NCBI RefSeq assembly: GCF_008386585.1
Contig: NZ_VUOB01000008.1
Location: 1 to 64,000, forward strand
DNA from: Solihabitans fulvus
GTDB lineage: Bacteria; Actinomycetota; Actinomycetes; Mycobacteriales; Pseudonocardiaceae
DNA: 64,000 nt
Reading direction: 5' to 3'
Numbering within the stretch: the first letter of the stretch is position 1; every line of letters begins with the position of its first letter. Shown here piece after piece: positions 34,701 to 43,617 of the stretch. A program made the position numbers and the translations under genes. Below the pieces are notes generated by a model that worked only from the letters and a program-made list of their open reading frames with translations, searched no databases and was not told the DNA's origin.

Positions 34701-37699
34701 AGCACGGGGACGCGGCCGGCCGCGCAGCCCTGCAATGGCGAGTGGAGCCGCCGAGGCGGTCCCAGAGCGACGAGGACTCGGACCGGGCGACCGCGAGCGA
34801 GCCCGGTTGGACGCAGGGCCCGCTCGACGCGACGCCCGAGCCGTCGGCCGGGGACACGGGATCGCCGGCCCCGCTGCCGGCGTTCCTCGACCCCGGCCTG
34901 GCGGAACTGGCCGCGCTGGCCAAGGCCCTGCGCGAGCACTCGTTCGACGTGGAGCACTCAGCAGAACAGGAGCTGACGACCACGACCACGACCGAGACCT
35001 CGGCCGGGCACCGGTCGCCTCCCGAGCCAGGCACGTCCGCCGATCCCGAACCGCAGCCCGCCGGTCAATCGACCGATCCCACTCCGTTCGCCGCGTTCGA
35101 CTCCGTCGCCGATCGCGGCGCGGAGGTCCGGCTCGGCGACACGGCGGCGAGCCACGAGCGGTCTTCGGTCGAGTCGGCTGGCAGCTACGGATCGGCCGCC
35201 GGTCGTGGCGAGGAGGCGCCCTTCGGCGTGCCCGCCGGAGACAGGCCGGCCTCTGGCGGAGAGCAGGCCGACCGCGAGGCGTTCGGCGCTGCCGGGTCGA
35301 CCACCAGCCTCGGGCAGTTTGCCGAGCGCGGGTCGGGTTCGCGGCCCGAAGCGGTGGTGGCGCACGACATGGTTGCGGGGCATGGCGGATCGGCTGCCGC
35401 GGGCACGCCGGCCGACGGACGCGGGCTGACCGTCGGGAGCGGGTCGGCTGTTGGCGGGGCGGCGGGGACCAGGGGCCAGCCGACTGACGAGTTGGGGCTT
35501 GCGGCCGAGGGAGAGGTGGCCGGCACGTATCGGTCGGCCGGCGAGACCGGATCCTCAGTCGCGTTCGAACTGCCCGGCACGCGGGGTTCCGGCCAGCGGT
35601 CGGCAGACCAGGGTGAGTCTTCCGTGAGTGGCGGAGCGTTTGGCGAGTACGGGTCGCGGGTCGGGCGGGACTCGTCTGGTGCGCTTGGACTGCCTGGCGC
35701 GCACGATTCGGACTCGGCGTACGCGGCCGGTGGAGGTTCCGGCCAGCGGTCGGCTGACCCGGGTGAGTCTCCTGTGAGCGGTGGAGCGTTTGGCGAGTAC
35801 GGGTCGCGGGTTGGGCGGGATTCGTCCGGTGCGCTTGGACTGCCCGGTGCGCACGATTCGGACTCGGCGTACGCGGCCGGGGGCGGGCACGATTCCTCGG
35901 GCTCGTACGACCTGGCCGCGTCCGGTGGGTCCGCTGCCGGGACGGCCGCGTCGGAGCTGCCCAGCGGGCTGGGCCTGATCGCCGCGTACGAGTCGGTCGC
36001 GGAGCAGTTGGCCCTGGCCGCGCGTGGATCGGTCGCGTCGGGTGAACCGAGCGCGGCGGACAACCCGGCCTCCATCGATCTCGGCGAGACGCCGACCGTG
36101 CCGCAGCCCAAGGTCGGCAAGGACGGGTTGCCTGTCGGACAACCCGCCGCTTCCCCGGTCGCTGCGGCAACCGCGACCCTGCCCGACTCGTCCGCGTCGG
36201 CGGGGGCCACCCATGGCTCGGCCTCGGCGGATCCCGTAGCACCACCGGCGCTGAGCTATGCCTCGACGCCAGCCGCCCCCTTCGCGCCATCGCCGCCGAG
36301 TGCGGCCTCGATGCCGGGCGACCCGTTCGCCGCGTCGGTCGACTCGTTCACGTCAGTTGCGCCGGCCCATGCGCCGATGCCCGGGGACTCCGTCGCGGCC
36401 GGCCATGCTCCGACGCTGTCGGAGCCGGTCGCGCCGCCGGTGCCGAGCCAGAGCCCGATCCTGGCTGACCCACCGGCGACGCCTGCCCACGACCCGGCCT
36501 CGTCGGATCCGACCGTCCCGCCGGTGCCGAGCCAGGCGACCGGTCCGGGCCGTCCGCCGGTGAGCGCCGTGTTCTCCGCGCCGGACGGCGACGTGCCGGC
36601 GGCGCGGATCCCCGAGCCGGGGTCGGCCCCGGAGTTCGGCTCGTCGCCGGGCTCGCCGGGCTCGGCCGGCTCGACATCCGAGGGCCTGGCCGACCCGCTG
36701 CCGTTCGCGCCAACGAGCTTCGACGGCCCGCCGGTCAAGCCAACGCCGGTGACGCGCGAGCGGATGACGCGCGAGCCGCTGGCGTTCGCGTCGAGCGAGT
36801 CCGAGGCCGGCACCTCGATGGCGTCCGAGCCGGGGTCGTTCGGGGCCGTCACCTACCTGCGTCCGCAGCATCAGGACGGACCTTCGCCGCGCGAGTCCGC
36901 CCCGCGCCGGGACCGGGGCCTGAATCCGCTGCCGGACGAGGTGCCGCCGACTCCTCGGCCCGACGAGATCCCTCGGCCGCCCGAGCCCGACGAGATCCCT
37001 CGGCCGGCCGAGCCCGACGAGATCCCGTCGCCGCCCGAGCCGGTGCCGTCGCCGTTCGAGCCAGGACCCGACGGGATTCCCTCGGAACCGGGGCCGTCGC
37101 TGGCGGAGGTCGCGTTCCTTGGCGCGGCCGACGTCGAGGACGAGCCGTCCCGGGACGAGGACCGCGCGCCTGGGCAGGCTTTCGGCAAGCCGTCCGCAGG
37201 CCGGGGCCGGCGCAGGAAGGGCGGTCCCGGGCTCGCCGAGCTGCTCACCGAGGCGCTGGTCGCCTACGAGACGGGCCGCCGCAGCGGCGCCGACCCGGAC
37301 GACGACGCGGTGGAGGACTGGGCGCGGTCGGCGGCCCTGCTGCCGGCCGGGCCCGAGCCGGCGGGCCAGCAGGACAGCGGTCTGTCGCATCCCGGCATCG
37401 TGAGCTTCGACACGTCGGGCCGGTCGGGAGCCGAGCCGGTGGGCGCGGATACCGGCCAACGTCGGACCGAGCCAGGCACGAGCCAGGAGTCCGACGCCGA
37501 ACGCACCGGGCCGATCGTGCTGGGCGGCCGCCCGCAGGCCGTCCAACCGCAGGTCGAGCCGGGTGCGGCCGGTCCGCCGTCCGACGCGGAGACCACCGGC
37601 CCGATCCGGTTCCGCGCCGGTTCCGGCGCGCCGGAGGCCCGCTCCGCCGCGCCGGACAGCGGGTCGCGGCACGGCGCCTGGACCCTGCCGGACGCCTGA
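31763..37699 (+). CDS. TPR-like/degenerate GGDEF protein with ~1,400-residue disordered tail
   Basis: A 1,978-residue protein. Residues ~1-370 are helical, Ala/Leu-rich repeats of TPR type. Residues ~385-530 resemble a diguanylate cyclase domain: TGLLNRRGFRRTLDEAV, then RVGGDELAVLLPG holding GGDEL. The Mg-binding DxDxFK segment is replaced by LDVSGLEPDSV, so catalytic activity is uncertain. The remaining ~1,400 residues are Gly/Ser/Pro/Ala/Asp-rich with internal repeats (GLPGRAAxGMG; a 50-residue unit duplicated; PDEIPRPPE). No signal peptide or membrane helix. GTG start 15 bp after ettA. Possibly a cyclic-di-GMP-related sensor or scaffold; the tail is unlike anything I can name. Confidence 0.75.
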   Translation: MAARGEAQADVEVSTLVVPAWRLRWRAPELTLVLGERAAALAAARRDEPDRLRAESLVVFASNRLGRGVRVADRALGALRAAEAAGEQELIWRLRVELAGCARSAGAPLTGFAALRPVLEAGGVPESLRAAALVQASECLVTLGRGKELTESLAEADRLYGSDPELDSDTRLLLRGLLHAVAAAHHRRWGDLEAALASARAGLALLDQLRDPDTDNGQARGKLTLELVCALMDSDQLGDAAAAAAPLLALPVRAPSATTAGWLRLALATRLHLPAGRVELARDLLRDAADSAERHQLDSLHAESLLALAHVHEMSGELTEALTSLRSAHAAERRRARSVYLVRARLAEEFTVEFFGLRGQPAGLRQQFATLIHQRGDAPTETDESTGLLNRRGFRRTLDEAVGEATDGEALSLVLLDVSGLEPDSVPLLEQVFLQLAERVRGTAPERAELARVGGDELAVLLPGSTGEQAKRWTEELRSELATEQWAGLAPGHTVTVHTGVAQYQPGSDADVFLTEADHALLTAKTLSAAGVDGGQPKGTEPATPGRQWRPGQAYRPEGVRRRVRRSGDESTAEVLSAAWAQAADRWRLGHVAPDGGDTATGAGAAAGAEAEAGAEAGVGVGVGVGEESSPQDVREDLRDDEQVRGGRRRADKQPSGSTQETSGGAAVPAAGLIAAAGALRSGRRRAVEEHPQDESSAEQPADLPPLPGPASTGPATTTTARADAEADRRHPSAAWSVAPTGPGQPSATQPGPGNQDAVRSDAEPAPQPRQRSAAEDPSVPTTTRSTAPPETSPPAPTTGRRPNVSTEAHDEPAAPAGGAARHGSDAATGLDALLAAARLSGAKGTGGRRRAPSDDDIADTEPQSSAAEAPATPADHQRQSASWPAMNSIMLDPDKLVSRHSAGPTEAGQPTDLGDAASPAADLRADGGGESPGSMDPGGLPGRAAAGMGGLPGRAAEGMGGLPSRTAEDTSDLPGRTAEHGDAAGRAALQWRVEPPRRSQSDEDSDRATASEPGWTQGPLDATPEPSAGDTGSPAPLPAFLDPGLAELAALAKALREHSFDVEHSAEQELTTTTTTETSAGHRSPPEPGTSADPEPQPAGQSTDPTPFAAFDSVADRGAEVRLGDTAASHERSSVESAGSYGSAAGRGEEAPFGVPAGDRPASGGEQADREAFGAAGSTTSLGQFAERGSGSRPEAVVAHDMVAGHGGSAAAGTPADGRGLTVGSGSAVGGAAGTRGQPTDELGLAAEGEVAGTYRSAGETGSSVAFELPGTRGSGQRSADQGESSVSGGAFGEYGSRVGRDSSGALGLPGAHDSDSAYAAGGGSGQRSADPGESPVSGGAFGEYGSRVGRDSSGALGLPGAHDSDSAYAAGGGHDSSGSYDLAASGGSAAGTAASELPSGLGLIAAYESVAEQLALAARGSVASGEPSAADNPASIDLGETPTVPQPKVGKDGLPVGQPAASPVAAATATLPDSSASAGATHGSASADPVAPPALSYASTPAAPFAPSPPSAASMPGDPFAASVDSFTSVAPAHAPMPGDSVAAGHAPTLSEPVAPPVPSQSPILADPPATPAHDPASSDPTVPPVPSQATGPGRPPVSAVFSAPDGDVPAARIPEPGSAPEFGSSPGSPGSAGSTSEGLADPLPFAPTSFDGPPVKPTPVTRERMTREPLAFASSESEAGTSMASEPGSFGAVTYLRPQHQDGPSPRESAPRRDRGLNPLPDEVPPTPRPDEIPRPPEPDEIPRPAEPDEIPSPPEPVPSPFEPGPDGIPSEPGPSLAEVAFLGAADVEDEPSRDEDRAPGQAFGKPSAGRGRRRKGGPGLAELLTEALVAYETGRRSGADPDDDAVEDWARSAALLPAGPEPAGQQDSGLSHPGIVSFDTSGRSGAEPVGADTGQRRTEPGTSQESDAERTGPIVLGGRPQAVQPQVEPGAAGPPSDAETTGPIRFRAGSGAPEARSAAPDSGSRHGAWTLPDA
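35585..35884 (+). repeat. 150-bp tandem duplication inside the GGDEF-like gene
   Basis: Two nearly identical 150-bp units, 35585-35734 and 35735-35884, encode the 50-residue block GSGQRSAD...SDSAYAAGG twice. The length is a multiple of three, so the frame is kept. Few base differences imply a recent duplication. Confidence 0.85.
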
Positions 37700-37893
37700 G
37701 TCGGTGATCTTGAAATCCGTGTCGCTGCACCCGCTGTGACGGGGCGGGCACGTGGCTCGATTCAGCTTTCGATTCAGCTCGCTGCCAGCCGGTTTTGCCC
37801 GCCGGCCCCTCCCCGTTGGCGGTTTCTCTGCCAACTAGGGTGGGACGCGGACCCGGCACACAGAGGTGCCGGATAGCGTGGAGTCGCCTGAAA

Positions 37894-40800
37894 ATGATCT
37901 CGACTGGAGTCCCGTCCCGTTCCGCCAACGCCGCGAATGACACCGATCCCGGTAGCGGCCGAACGGCCAGTCCGGAGCAGGTCCGCGACGAGTTGATCGA
38001 CAGGGCCATCGCCAACGCACCCGAGCTCGCCGACCTGATCCGGCTGTACTACCGGTACGTGCCGCCGGAGGAGGTCATCGACGACGACCCGGTGGATCTC
38101 GCCGGCGCGGTGCGGTCGAACTACCGGCTGGCCGAGAACCGCGTGCCCGGCCGCCCGGTCGTGCGGGTGCTCAACCCGACCCGCACCCACGACGGCTGGA
38201 CCTGCCCGGTCACCGTCGTGCAGGTCGTCACCGACGACATGCCCTACCTCGTCGACTCGGTGGCCTCCGAGCTCACCAGGGGCGGCGTGCAGGTGCAGCG
38301 GGTTGTCCACCCGATCGTGGTGGTTCGCCGCGACGTCGCCGGCAACCTGCGCGAGGTGCTCCCCGGCGCCGACCCCTCCGACCCTCCCCAGGACACCCTC
38401 GTGGAGTCCTGGATGATCATCGAGGTCGACCTCCTCACCGACCCCGACCGGGCCCGCGAGCTGGAGAACCGGCTGCTCACGGTCCTCAACGACGTCCGCG
38501 AGGTCGTCGAGGACACCGAGAAGATGGTCGGCACGGCCACCGCGCTCGCCGACGCGCTGGAGGCCACGCCTCCCGCCCTGCCGGCCGACGAGACCACCGA
38601 GGGCGCGAAGCTGCTGCGCTGGCTCGCGGGCGGCCACTTCACCTTCCTCGGCTACCGGCGCTACGAGGTCGTCAGGGACGACCCGTCCACCGGCGGCGAA
38701 GCCGCGCTGCGCGCCGTGCTCGCCTCGGGCCTCGGCGTGCTGCGCCAGGACAGCCTGGCCGCCCGCAGCCTCACTGCGGGACCGGACGCCGGCGCGCAGG
38801 CGTTCGCCCCCGAGCTGCTGGTGCTGACCCAGGCCAGCGCCCAGTCGACCGTGCACCGGTCGATCTACCCGTACTACGTCGGCGTGAAGACCTTCGACGC
38901 CGACGGCCAGGTCACCGGCGAGCACCGCTTCCTCGGCGTGTTCAGCACCAGTGCGCTGCACGAGGACGTGCTGGACATCCCGGTGATCGAGCGCCGGGTG
39001 CGCGAGGTGATCCACCGCGCCGGCTTCCCGCTCCAGTCCTACTCGGGCCAGCGGATGCTGGAAGTGATCCAGAACTACCCGCGCACCGAGCTGTTCTCCA
39101 CCGACACCGACTCGCTGTACGCGACCACCACGGGCGTGCTGGCGCTGGCCGAGCGCCGCAGGCTGCGGCTGTTCCTGCGCCGCGACCCGTACGGCCGCTT
39201 CTTCTCGTGCCTGGTCTACGTGCCGCGCGACCGCTACACCACGACCTCGCGGCTGGCCATGCAGGAGGTGCTGCTCGCCGAGCTGGGCGGCACCACGCTG
39301 GAGTACAGCACCAGGGTCGGCGAGTCGGCGTTGGCCCGCGTGCACTTCACCGTGCACACCGACCCCGGCCGCCAGGTCGAGCCGGACACCGCGCGCATCC
39401 AGCAGCTGCTCACCGAGGCCGTGCGCAGCTGGGACGACCTGATGGTGGACGCTCTGCTGTCCGAGAACGGCGCGGACGGCGGCGAGGGGATCGTGCTCGG
39501 CGCGGAGTCCGCCACCGAGCTGGGCCAGCGCATCGCGGCCTCGTTCCCCGAGGCGTACAAGGAGGACTTCTCCGCCGACGAGGGCCTGCGGGACTTCCGC
39601 AGGATCGAGGCGCTGTCCGAGGGCGACCTGGACATGTCCTTCTACCTGCCGGACAACGCCGAGCCAGGGGAGCGGCGCTTCAAGCTCTACCTCGCGGGCG
39701 AGCGGATCACGCTGTCCCAGGTGCTGCCGGTGCTCCAGCGGATGGGCGTCGTCGTGGTCGACGAGCGGCCGTACGAGGTGGACCGCGAGGACGGCGTCAC
39801 CTGCTGGATCTACGACTTCGGCCTGCGCATCGAGCAGCCGGCGCTGGACAAGCTCGCCGGCGCCGACCTGGACACGGGCCGGGTGCGGTTCCAGGAGGCC
39901 TTCGCGGCGGCCTGGCGCGGCGAGGCCGAGGTCGACCGGTTCAACTCGCTGATCCTGCTTGCCGGCCTGGACTGGCGGCAGGCGGCCGTGCTGCGCGCGT
40001 ACGCCAAGTACCTGCGCCAGGCCGGCACGCCCTACAGCCAGGACTACATCGAGGACGCCGTCCTCGGCCACACCGACGTGGCCACCGCCCTGGTGCGGCT
40101 GTTCGAGGCGCGCTTCGACCCCTCGGTCGACGAGAGCGCCCGCAGCGGCCGCACCGACCTGCTGATCGGCGAGATCGGCCAGCTGATCGACGACGTCACC
40201 AGCCTGGACGCCGACCGCATCCTGCGCAGCCTGCTCACGCTCATCCAGGCGACGCTGCGGACCAGCTACTTCGTCCGGGACGCCGACGGCGCGCTGCGGT
40301 CCTACCTCGCCGTGAAGCTGGACCCGCGCGCGCTGCCCGACCTGCCGGAACCCCGCCCGAGGTTCGAGATCTTCGTGTACTCGCCGAGGGTCGAGGGCGT
40401 GCACCTGCGGTTCGGGTCGGTGGCCAGGGGCGGGCTGCGCTGGTCGGACCGGCGCGAGGACTTCCGCACCGAGATCCTCGGCCTGGTCAAGGCGCAGGCC
40501 GTGAAGAACGCGGTGATCGTGCCGGTCGGCGCGAAGGGCGGCTTCGTCGTCAAGCGCCCGCCAGTGCCGACGGGCGACCCCGGCATCGACCGGGAGGCCA
40601 GCCTCGCCGAGGGCATCGCCTGCTACCGCATGTTCATCTCGGCGCTGCTCGACCTCACCGACAACCTCGACGCGGGCCAGGTCGTGCCGGCCCCGCAGGT
40701 GGTGCGCTACGACGGCGACGACACCTACCTGGTGGTCGCCGCCGACAAGGGCACCGCGACGTTCTCCGACATCGCCAACGAGGTCGCCACCAGCTACGGC

Positions 40801-42870
40801 TTCTGGCTCGGCGACGCGTTCGCCTCGGGCGGCTCGGTCGGCTACGACCACAAGCAGATGGGCATCACCGCCAAGGGCGCCTGGGAGAGCGTGAAGCGGC
40901 ACTTCCGCGAGCTGGGCGTGGACACCCAGACCGAGGAGTTCACCGTCGTCGGCGTCGGCGACATGTCGGGCGACGTGTTCGGCAACGGGATGCTGCTGTC
41001 CGAGCACATCCGTCTGGTCGCCGCCTTCGACCACCGGCACATCTTCGTCGACCCGAACCCGGTCGCCGCGCCGTCCTTCGCCGAGCGCACGCGGCTGTTC
41101 GAGCTGCCCCGCTCGTCCTGGGACGACTACGACCGCGGGCTGATCAGCGAGGGCGGCGGAATCTGGCCCCGCACGGCCAAGTTCATCCCGCTGACCCCGC
41201 AGGTCAAGGCGGCGCTCGGCATCGACGAGGGCATCAAGCGCCTCCCGCCTGCCGAGCTGATGAAGGCGATCCTGCTCGCCCCGGTCGACCTGCTGTGGAA
41301 CGGCGGCATCGGCACCTACGTGAAGGCGGCCGCCGAGACGCACGCCGAGGTCGGCGACAAGACCAACGACGCGCTCAGGGTGAACGGCGCCGACCTGCGC
41401 GTGAAGGTCGTCGGCGAGGGCGGCAACCTCGGCCTGACCCAGCGCGGCCGGATCGAGTTCGCCCGCGCCGACGGCAAGGTCAACACCGACGCGCTGGACA
41501 ACTCGGCCGGCGTGGACTGCTCCGACCACGAGGTCAACATCAAGATCCTGCTCGACCACCTGGTCACCGAGGGCAAGCTCGACCGCGAGCAGCGCAACGA
41601 GGTCCTGGTCCAGATGACCGACGAGGTCGGTCGGCTGGTGCTCGACGACAACTACGAGCAGAACGCGGTGCTCGGCGTCAGCAGGGCGCACGCCGCGCCG
41701 ATGCTGTCCGTGCACGCCAGGCTCGTCGCCGACCTCGAATCGCGCAGGGGCCTGGACCGCCACCTCGAGGCGCTGCCCAGCGCGGCCGAGTTCCGGGCGC
41801 TGGACAAGGCGGGCGACGGCCTGACCTCGCCGGAGCTGGCGACGCTGCTCGCGCACGTCAAGCTGGCGCTGAAGGAGGAGGTGCTGGCCACCGACCTGCC
41901 CGACGTTGAGACGTTCGCGCGGCGGCTGTCCGAGTACTTCCCGAGCGAGCTGCGCGAGCGGTTCGCCGACGCGATCCCCGCGCACCCGCTGCGCAAGCAG
42001 ATCACCACCACGCTGCTGGTCAACGAGATGGTCGACGGCGGTGGCATCTCCTACGCCTACCGGCTCGCCGAGGAGATGAACGCGACCGCGACCGACGCGG
42101 TGCGGGCCTTCTCCGTCGCCACCACGGTGTTCGACCTGCCCGCGTTGTGGCGGGAGATCCAGGCCCTGGACAACGTCGTGTCGACCGAGGTCGCCGACGA
42201 GCTGGTGCTGGAGACCCGTCGGCTGCTCGACCGCGCCAGCAGGTGGCTACTGGCCAACCGCCCGCAGCCGCTGCCGGTCGGCGCGGAGATCAGCAGGTTC
42301 TCCCCGGTCGTCAGGAAGATCGCGCCGCAGCTGCCGGCGCTGTTGCAGGGCGTGGAGAAGGACTACGCCCTGAAGCGGGCCGAGTCGCTGATCGGGGTCG
42401 GCGTGCCGGCCCCGCTCGCCGAGCGGATCGCCGCGCTGCTGTTCACCTACTGCCTGTTCGACATCGCCGAGGTCGCCGAGCTGGCCGAGCGCGAGGGCGG
42501 CACCGGTTCCGGCGTCGAGCGCAGCCACCAGGAGACCGCCGAGCTGTACTACGCGCTGTCCGAGCACCTGGACATCGACCAGATGCTCAGCTCCGTCAGC
42601 CAGCTGGAACGCGGCAACCGGTGGCACGCGTTGGCACGGCTCGCGCTGCGCGACGACCTGTACTCGTCGCTGCGGGCGATCGCGCTGGATGTGTTGCGAC
42701 ACAGCGATCCCGACGACAGCGCGGCGGAGAAGATCGCCAAGTGGGAGGAGTCCAACGCCTCCCGGCTCGGGCGGGCGAGGGCGGCACTGGCCGAGATCAA
42801 CCGGGTCAACCGGCTGGACCTGGCCACGCTCTCGGTGGCGGCGCGGCAGATTCGAAGCATGGTTCGCTGA
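37894..42870 (+). CDS. gdh: NAD-specific glutamate dehydrogenase, 180-kDa type
   Basis: A 1,658-residue enzyme that oxidises glutamate to 2-oxoglutarate and ammonia with NAD. The size and ACT-like N-terminal region (VVQVVTDDMPYLVDSVASEL) identify the large GDH class of Streptomyces and mycobacteria. The catalytic domain has VKNAVIVPVGAKGGFV with the catalytic Lys near residue 880, KDK-like and VGVGDMSGDVFGNGM nucleotide-binding segment. I chose ATG at 37894 (GGAG 10 bases upstream) over a more upstream in-frame start that would add an Arg/Pro-rich stretch. Control in relatives is by ligand binding and GarA; garA is not in this window. Confidence 0.93.
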   Translation: MISTGVPSRSANAANDTDPGSGRTASPEQVRDELIDRAIANAPELADLIRLYYRYVPPEEVIDDDPVDLAGAVRSNYRLAENRVPGRPVVRVLNPTRTHDGWTCPVTVVQVVTDDMPYLVDSVASELTRGGVQVQRVVHPIVVVRRDVAGNLREVLPGADPSDPPQDTLVESWMIIEVDLLTDPDRARELENRLLTVLNDVREVVEDTEKMVGTATALADALEATPPALPADETTEGAKLLRWLAGGHFTFLGYRRYEVVRDDPSTGGEAALRAVLASGLGVLRQDSLAARSLTAGPDAGAQAFAPELLVLTQASAQSTVHRSIYPYYVGVKTFDADGQVTGEHRFLGVFSTSALHEDVLDIPVIERRVREVIHRAGFPLQSYSGQRMLEVIQNYPRTELFSTDTDSLYATTTGVLALAERRRLRLFLRRDPYGRFFSCLVYVPRDRYTTTSRLAMQEVLLAELGGTTLEYSTRVGESALARVHFTVHTDPGRQVEPDTARIQQLLTEAVRSWDDLMVDALLSENGADGGEGIVLGAESATELGQRIAASFPEAYKEDFSADEGLRDFRRIEALSEGDLDMSFYLPDNAEPGERRFKLYLAGERITLSQVLPVLQRMGVVVVDERPYEVDREDGVTCWIYDFGLRIEQPALDKLAGADLDTGRVRFQEAFAAAWRGEAEVDRFNSLILLAGLDWRQAAVLRAYAKYLRQAGTPYSQDYIEDAVLGHTDVATALVRLFEARFDPSVDESARSGRTDLLIGEIGQLIDDVTSLDADRILRSLLTLIQATLRTSYFVRDADGALRSYLAVKLDPRALPDLPEPRPRFEIFVYSPRVEGVHLRFGSVARGGLRWSDRREDFRTEILGLVKAQAVKNAVIVPVGAKGGFVVKRPPVPTGDPGIDREASLAEGIACYRMFISALLDLTDNLDAGQVVPAPQVVRYDGDDTYLVVAADKGTATFSDIANEVATSYGFWLGDAFASGGSVGYDHKQMGITAKGAWESVKRHFRELGVDTQTEEFTVVGVGDMSGDVFGNGMLLSEHIRLVAAFDHRHIFVDPNPVAAPSFAERTRLFELPRSSWDDYDRGLISEGGGIWPRTAKFIPLTPQVKAALGIDEGIKRLPPAELMKAILLAPVDLLWNGGIGTYVKAAAETHAEVGDKTNDALRVNGADLRVKVVGEGGNLGLTQRGRIEFARADGKVNTDALDNSAGVDCSDHEVNIKILLDHLVTEGKLDREQRNEVLVQMTDEVGRLVLDDNYEQNAVLGVSRAHAAPMLSVHARLVADLESRRGLDRHLEALPSAAEFRALDKAGDGLTSPELATLLAHVKLALKEEVLATDLPDVETFARRLSEYFPSELRERFADAIPAHPLRKQITTTLLVNEMVDGGGISYAYRLAEEMNATATDAVRAFSVATTVFDLPALWREIQALDNVVSTEVADELVLETRRLLDRASRWLLANRPQPLPVGAEISRFSPVVRKIAPQLPALLQGVEKDYALKRAESLIGVGVPAPLAERIAALLFTYCLFDIAEVAELAEREGGTGSGVERSHQETAELYYALSEHLDIDQMLSSVSQLERGNRWHALARLALRDDLYSSLRAIALDVLRHSDPDDSAAEKIAKWEESNASRLGRARAALAEINRVNRLDLATLSVAARQIRSMVR

Positions 42871-42961
42871 GGTTCGCTCGGTGAAACCGACGACGACGCC
42901 GGGTGGGGTGACACGGTGACACCCACCAGGGTCACTGACCCACCCGGCCTTCTGCGAAGCT

Positions 42962-43018
42962 GTGTCATGAAGGACGCCTAGGGGACACCCGGCGTTAGGA
43001 CGGCGTCCTTCCTGACAC
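42962..43018. terminator. Long inverted repeat after gdh
   Basis: GTGTCATGAAGGACGCC (42962-42978) and GGCGTCCTTCCTGACAC (43002-43018) form a 17-bp stem with one mismatch. It probably ends the gdh transcript, though its position just before the thioesterase ribosome site would also suit an operator. Confidence 0.65.
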
Positions 43019-43043
43019 GACGTCTAGCTAGGAGGCGCCTGCC

Positions 43044-43475
43044 TTGGGTGTGTTCGTCGCCGAAGTGCGTCCGCGCTGGTCGGACATGGACGTGTTCGGT
43101 CACGTCAACCACGCGCAGACGGTGACGTTGCTGGAGGAGGCGCGGGTGGCGCTGCTGTTCAGCGAGGCCGCGCGGCACGGCGTGACCGACCTGGCCAAGG
43201 GCGTGGTGGTGGTCAAGCTGACGGTGGACTTCCGGGCCCCGCTGCTGCACACCGGCGAGGACGTGCGGGTCGAGCTGTCGGTGCAGGAGCTGCGCTACGC
43301 CTCGTTCACACTGGCGCACACGATCCGCGCGGGCAAGCGCGCGGACAGCCCGGTGGCGGTGCAGGCCGAGGTGCTGCTCGCCGCGTACGGCATCGCCAGC
43401 TCTTCGCCGCGTCGGCTGACCGACGCGGAACGCGACTTCCTCGCCGGTTGGCGAGCCGGAGGCACCGGTGCCTGA
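43044..43475 (+). CDS. Hot-dog fold acyl-CoA thioesterase (4HBT family)
   Basis: A 143-residue thioesterase-like protein: VRPRWSDMDVFGHVNHAQTVTLLEEAR carries the Asp and the HVNxA motif of 4-hydroxybenzoyl-CoA-type thioesterases. TTG at 43044 is the start because AGGAGG lies exactly 8 bases before it. It would hydrolyse a small acyl-CoA; substrate unknown. The gene order gdh - hot-dog protein - ~210-residue conserved protein matches, from memory, Rv2476c-Rv2475c-Rv2474c. Its stop lies in the first unit of a 70-bp tandem repeat. Confidence 0.85.
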   Translation: MGVFVAEVRPRWSDMDVFGHVNHAQTVTLLEEARVALLFSEAARHGVTDLAKGVVVVKLTVDFRAPLLHTGEDVRVELSVQELRYASFTLAHTIRAGKRADSPVAVQAEVLLAAYGIASSSPRRLTDAERDFLAGWRAGGTGA

Positions 43476-43617
43476 ACGTTTCGTGGCTGTTCATGATGTG
43501 GTGACTGTTTCGCTGTGTGACAGCGCCGGAGGTACCGGTGCCTGAACGTTTCGTGGCTGTTCATGATGTGGTGACTGTTTGGCTGTGTGACAGCGCCGGA
43601 GGTACTGGTGCCTGAAC
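43461..43617 (+). repeat. 70-bp tandem repeat encoding coupled mini-ORFs
   Basis: Two 70-bp units (43461-43530, 43531-43600) differ at two positions, and a third partial unit runs to 43617. Each unit contains GTGCCTGA, in which the stop TGA of the preceding frame overlaps the GTG start of the next. The units therefore encode two 25-residue mini-ORFs (MPERFVAVHDVVTV...) placed between the thioesterase stop and the start of the next gene, with the stop-start overlap preserved each time. Confidence 0.85.

Noticed and set aside
37774..41985. 1,403-codon ORF antisense to gdh
   Set aside because: Arg/Glu/Gly/Val-rich shadow of a real GDH frame with complete catalytic motifs. Long antisense ORFs are expected at this GC content.
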